NCBI GenBank assembly: GCA_964342385.1 | Contig: CAYFGP010000143.1 | Span: 1-16,263, forward strand | Source: Oceanospirillum sp964342385 | GTDB lineage: Bacteria > Pseudomonadota > Gammaproteobacteria > Pseudomonadales > Halomonadaceae | Length of the DNA stretch: 16,263 nt | Direction: 5' to 3' | Shown here: piece by piece, positions 15,068 to 16,263 of the stretch | Layout of the letters: every line of letters starts with the position of its first letter | Numbering within the stretch: the first letter of the stretch is position 1 | Position numbers and translations under genes: made by a program | Notes under the pieces: generated by a model | Seen by the model: the letters and a program-made list of their open reading frames with translations, nothing else | Database searches by the model: none | What the model was told of the DNA's origin: nothing

Positions 15068-15517
15068 ATGGAACCATTGTCATCTCAGCATAAAACGGAT
15101 CAAAGCGATAAAACTCAACAGGTCAGTGCATCAACAAGCGCTCCAACAGCTGCTTTAGCAGCCGAATCCCAAACAAAGACGCCGAAGCTGAATAATCTGT
15201 TTCAGCAGTTGCCTCAGGATCAATCCCAGGAGCAGTTTGAAGCTTTATTGACGCAACCCGGAGTTAAGCTGGAACGAATTGTGTCTAATGGACAATCCAC
15301 TCCTGAAGGTGAATGGTACGACCAGGCGTGGGATGAATGGGTGATGATTCTGCAAGGTGAAGCGGGCTTGCTGATAGAAGGGCAGCAAACACTGCAGATG
15401 AGGCCGGGTGATAGCATCCTGTTGCCAGCCCATTGTCGTCATCGAGTGGAATGGACTTCTCCAGAGCAGACGACTATCTGGTTAGCGCTGCATTTGGGAG
15501 ATGGCTGTACGGATTAA
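15068..15517 (+). CDS. Small single-domain cupin protein
   Basis: A 149-residue protein with one cupin barrel at about residues 65-143: GEWYDQAWDEWVMILQGEAGLLIEG is the first cupin motif and MRPGDSILLPAHCRHRVEW the second. The canonical first-motif His pair is absent (the sequence is YDQAWDEW), while H122, H125 and H142 remain, so metal binding is uncertain. The first 38 residues are low-complexity (Ser/Thr/Ala/Gln/Lys) with no signal peptide, apparently an added tail before the usual LNNLFQQLP start, although no internal ATG permits a shorter product. AGAGG lies upstream of the ATG. It sits between protein A and the macro-domain gene in one plus-strand operon. The substrate is unknown. Confidence 0.85.
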   Translation: MEPLSSQHKTDQSDKTQQVSASTSAPTAALAAESQTKTPKLNNLFQQLPQDQSQEQFEALLTQPGVKLERIVSNGQSTPEGEWYDQAWDEWVMILQGEAGLLIEGQQTLQMRPGDSILLPAHCRHRVEWTSPEQTTIWLALHLGDGCTD

Positions 15518-15577
15518 TGTTATTAGGAACTTATGACGGTTAGGACGGGGTATAAGCTAGCTGAAGGGAGAAAAGAG

Positions 15578-16096
15578 ATGAATGCACAACATAAAATGCA
15601 GGTTATTTTGGCTGACATCACGAAGTTAAAGGTAGGTGCTATCGTTAACGCCGCCAATAACACCTTGTTGGGTGGTGGTGGCGTTGATGGAGCCATTCAT
15701 CGAGCTGCAGGACCTGAGCTATATGAGCATTGTCGTGGTTTAGGGGGCTGTGAAACCAGTCAGGCTAAAATCACTCCCGGCTTTCGTTTACCGGCTCAAT
15801 TTATTATTCATACCGTAGGCCCTGTATGGAATGGTGGTGAGCAAGATGAAGCGGAACTGTTAGCTGGTTGTTATCACACGAGTATGGATCTGGCGGCTGA
15901 GAACGGCGTTACTACAGTGGCATTTCCGGCAATCAGTTGTGGTGTGTTTGGTTATCCTCTTGAGCAAGCGGTCGCAATCGCAGTGAAAAGTGTGCAAGAG
16001 AAACTGGTTCAGTATCCCGATATTGAGCAAGTCCAGTTTTGCTGTTTTTCTCCTGAGCTTGAATCCTTGTATCTGGAGCAGTTGGAGTCTGTTTAA
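15578..16096 (+). CDS. Macro-domain protein, O-acetyl-ADP-ribose deacetylase type
   Basis: A 172-residue stand-alone macro domain close in layout to E. coli YmdB, which binds ADP-ribose derivatives and hydrolyses O-acetyl-ADP-ribose; related proteins remove ADP-ribose from proteins or the phosphate from ADP-ribose-1''-phosphate. The signature blocks are ADITKLKVGAIVNAANNTLL (12-31, with N24 and N27), GGGGVDGAIH (32-41, with the catalytic-region Asp D37), IIHTVGPVW (76-84) and the phosphate loop PAISCGVFGYP (117-127). The start at 15578 has GAAGGGAG at ideal spacing and the family-typical N-terminus; the frame extends 15 codons upstream to 15533 without support. Last gene of the MEMO-like / AMMECR1 / cupin operon, 60 bp after the cupin stop. 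Confidence 0.94.
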   Translation: MNAQHKMQVILADITKLKVGAIVNAANNTLLGGGGVDGAIHRAAGPELYEHCRGLGGCETSQAKITPGFRLPAQFIIHTVGPVWNGGEQDEAELLAGCYHTSMDLAAENGVTTVAFPAISCGVFGYPLEQAVAIAVKSVQEKLVQYPDIEQVQFCCFSPELESLYLEQLESV

Positions 16097-16169
16097 GCGC
16101 TACACAAAGGCCAAAGAATTGCCCCTGAGATAAAAATAGAAAAAAATTAACTTTAAGTATTTAATTCTG

Positions 16170-16200
16170 TTGCACTTTTTTTTTAACTGGTGTTTAATAC
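16170..16200 (+). promoter_or_regulatory. tRNA-Phe promoter with GC-rich discriminator
   Basis: TTGCAC (-35, 16170-16175) and TTTAAT (-10, 16193-16198, 5 of 6) with a 17-bp spacer. An A/T-only stretch upstream (about 16126-16168) could act as an UP element, and a CGCCCC discriminator lies between -10 and the expected start near 16205. This is the usual design of stringently controlled stable-RNA promoters. Confidence 0.7.
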
Positions 16201-16208
16201 GCCCCGTT

Positions 16209-16263
16209 GCCCGGATAGCTCAGTCGGTAGAGCAGGGGATTGAAAATCCCCGTGTCGGCAGTT
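16209..16263 (+). tRNA. tRNA-Phe (anticodon GAA), truncated by window end
   Basis: The 5' 55 nt of a tRNA. The acceptor strand GCCCGGA begins at 16209. The D arm follows (GCTC-AGTCGGTA-GAGC), then the anticodon stem GGGGA / TCCCC around loop TTGAAAA, placing anticodon GAA at 16242-16244. The sequence stops in the T arm after GCAGTT. Identity and start are clear; the 3' half and CCA lie outside the window. Confidence 0.96.

Overview
The window looks like a chromosomal segment of a marine-type gammaproteobacterium, possibly Oceanospirillales-like. That placement is inferred from protein flavour and gene mix: a bacterial-type ProS close to the E. coli protein, an Aer-type PAS chemoreceptor, ThpR, and a gammaproteobacterial-looking tRNA-Phe. 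I could not run a database search. Nothing resembles a phage, insertion sequence, integron or CRISPR array, and base composition is moderate throughout, with AT-rich intergenic gaps.

Layout. (1) 85-2729: an EamA/DMT transporter (+) converges on a YjbR-type protein and a lipoprotein serine beta-lactamase-family hydrolase (both -). (2) 3041-4055: a pirin-family gene, then a 160-bp tail with three hairpins, ending in a textbook intrinsic terminator (a long 3'UTR or a small RNA). (3) 4394-7967: an Aer-like chemoreceptor (+) converges on a soluble hybrid sensor kinase (-), with a bidirectional terminator between them. A 51-codon open frame is joined to the kinase start by an ATGA overlap. (4) 8203-12322 (-): reading downstream, ThpR RNA 2',3'-cyclic phosphodiesterase, a membrane-anchored GH25 muramidase, prolyl-tRNA synthetase, and a secreted SLT lytic transglycosylase. 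(5) 12470-16096: the complete AmmeMemoRadiSam set. The radical SAM gene (-) is divergent from an operon of MEMO-like protein B, AMMECR1-like protein A, a cupin protein and a macro-domain protein. (6) 16170-16263: a tRNA-Phe(GAA) gene with a clear promoter, cut off by the window end.

The part most likely to hold undescribed biology is region 5. The three AmmeMemoRadiSam proteins are a conserved triad whose joint reaction was, to my knowledge, not established. Here they sit with a cupin and a macro-domain protein on one side and a 2H phosphoesterase (ThpR) on the other. Secondary leads are the coupled 51-aa frame, the structured RNA after pirin, and a perfect 13-bp stem-loop upstream of proS. 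Several start codons were moved inward from the longest open frame (proS, thpR, the radical SAM gene, protein A, the macro-domain gene) on ribosome-binding-site and family-length grounds.
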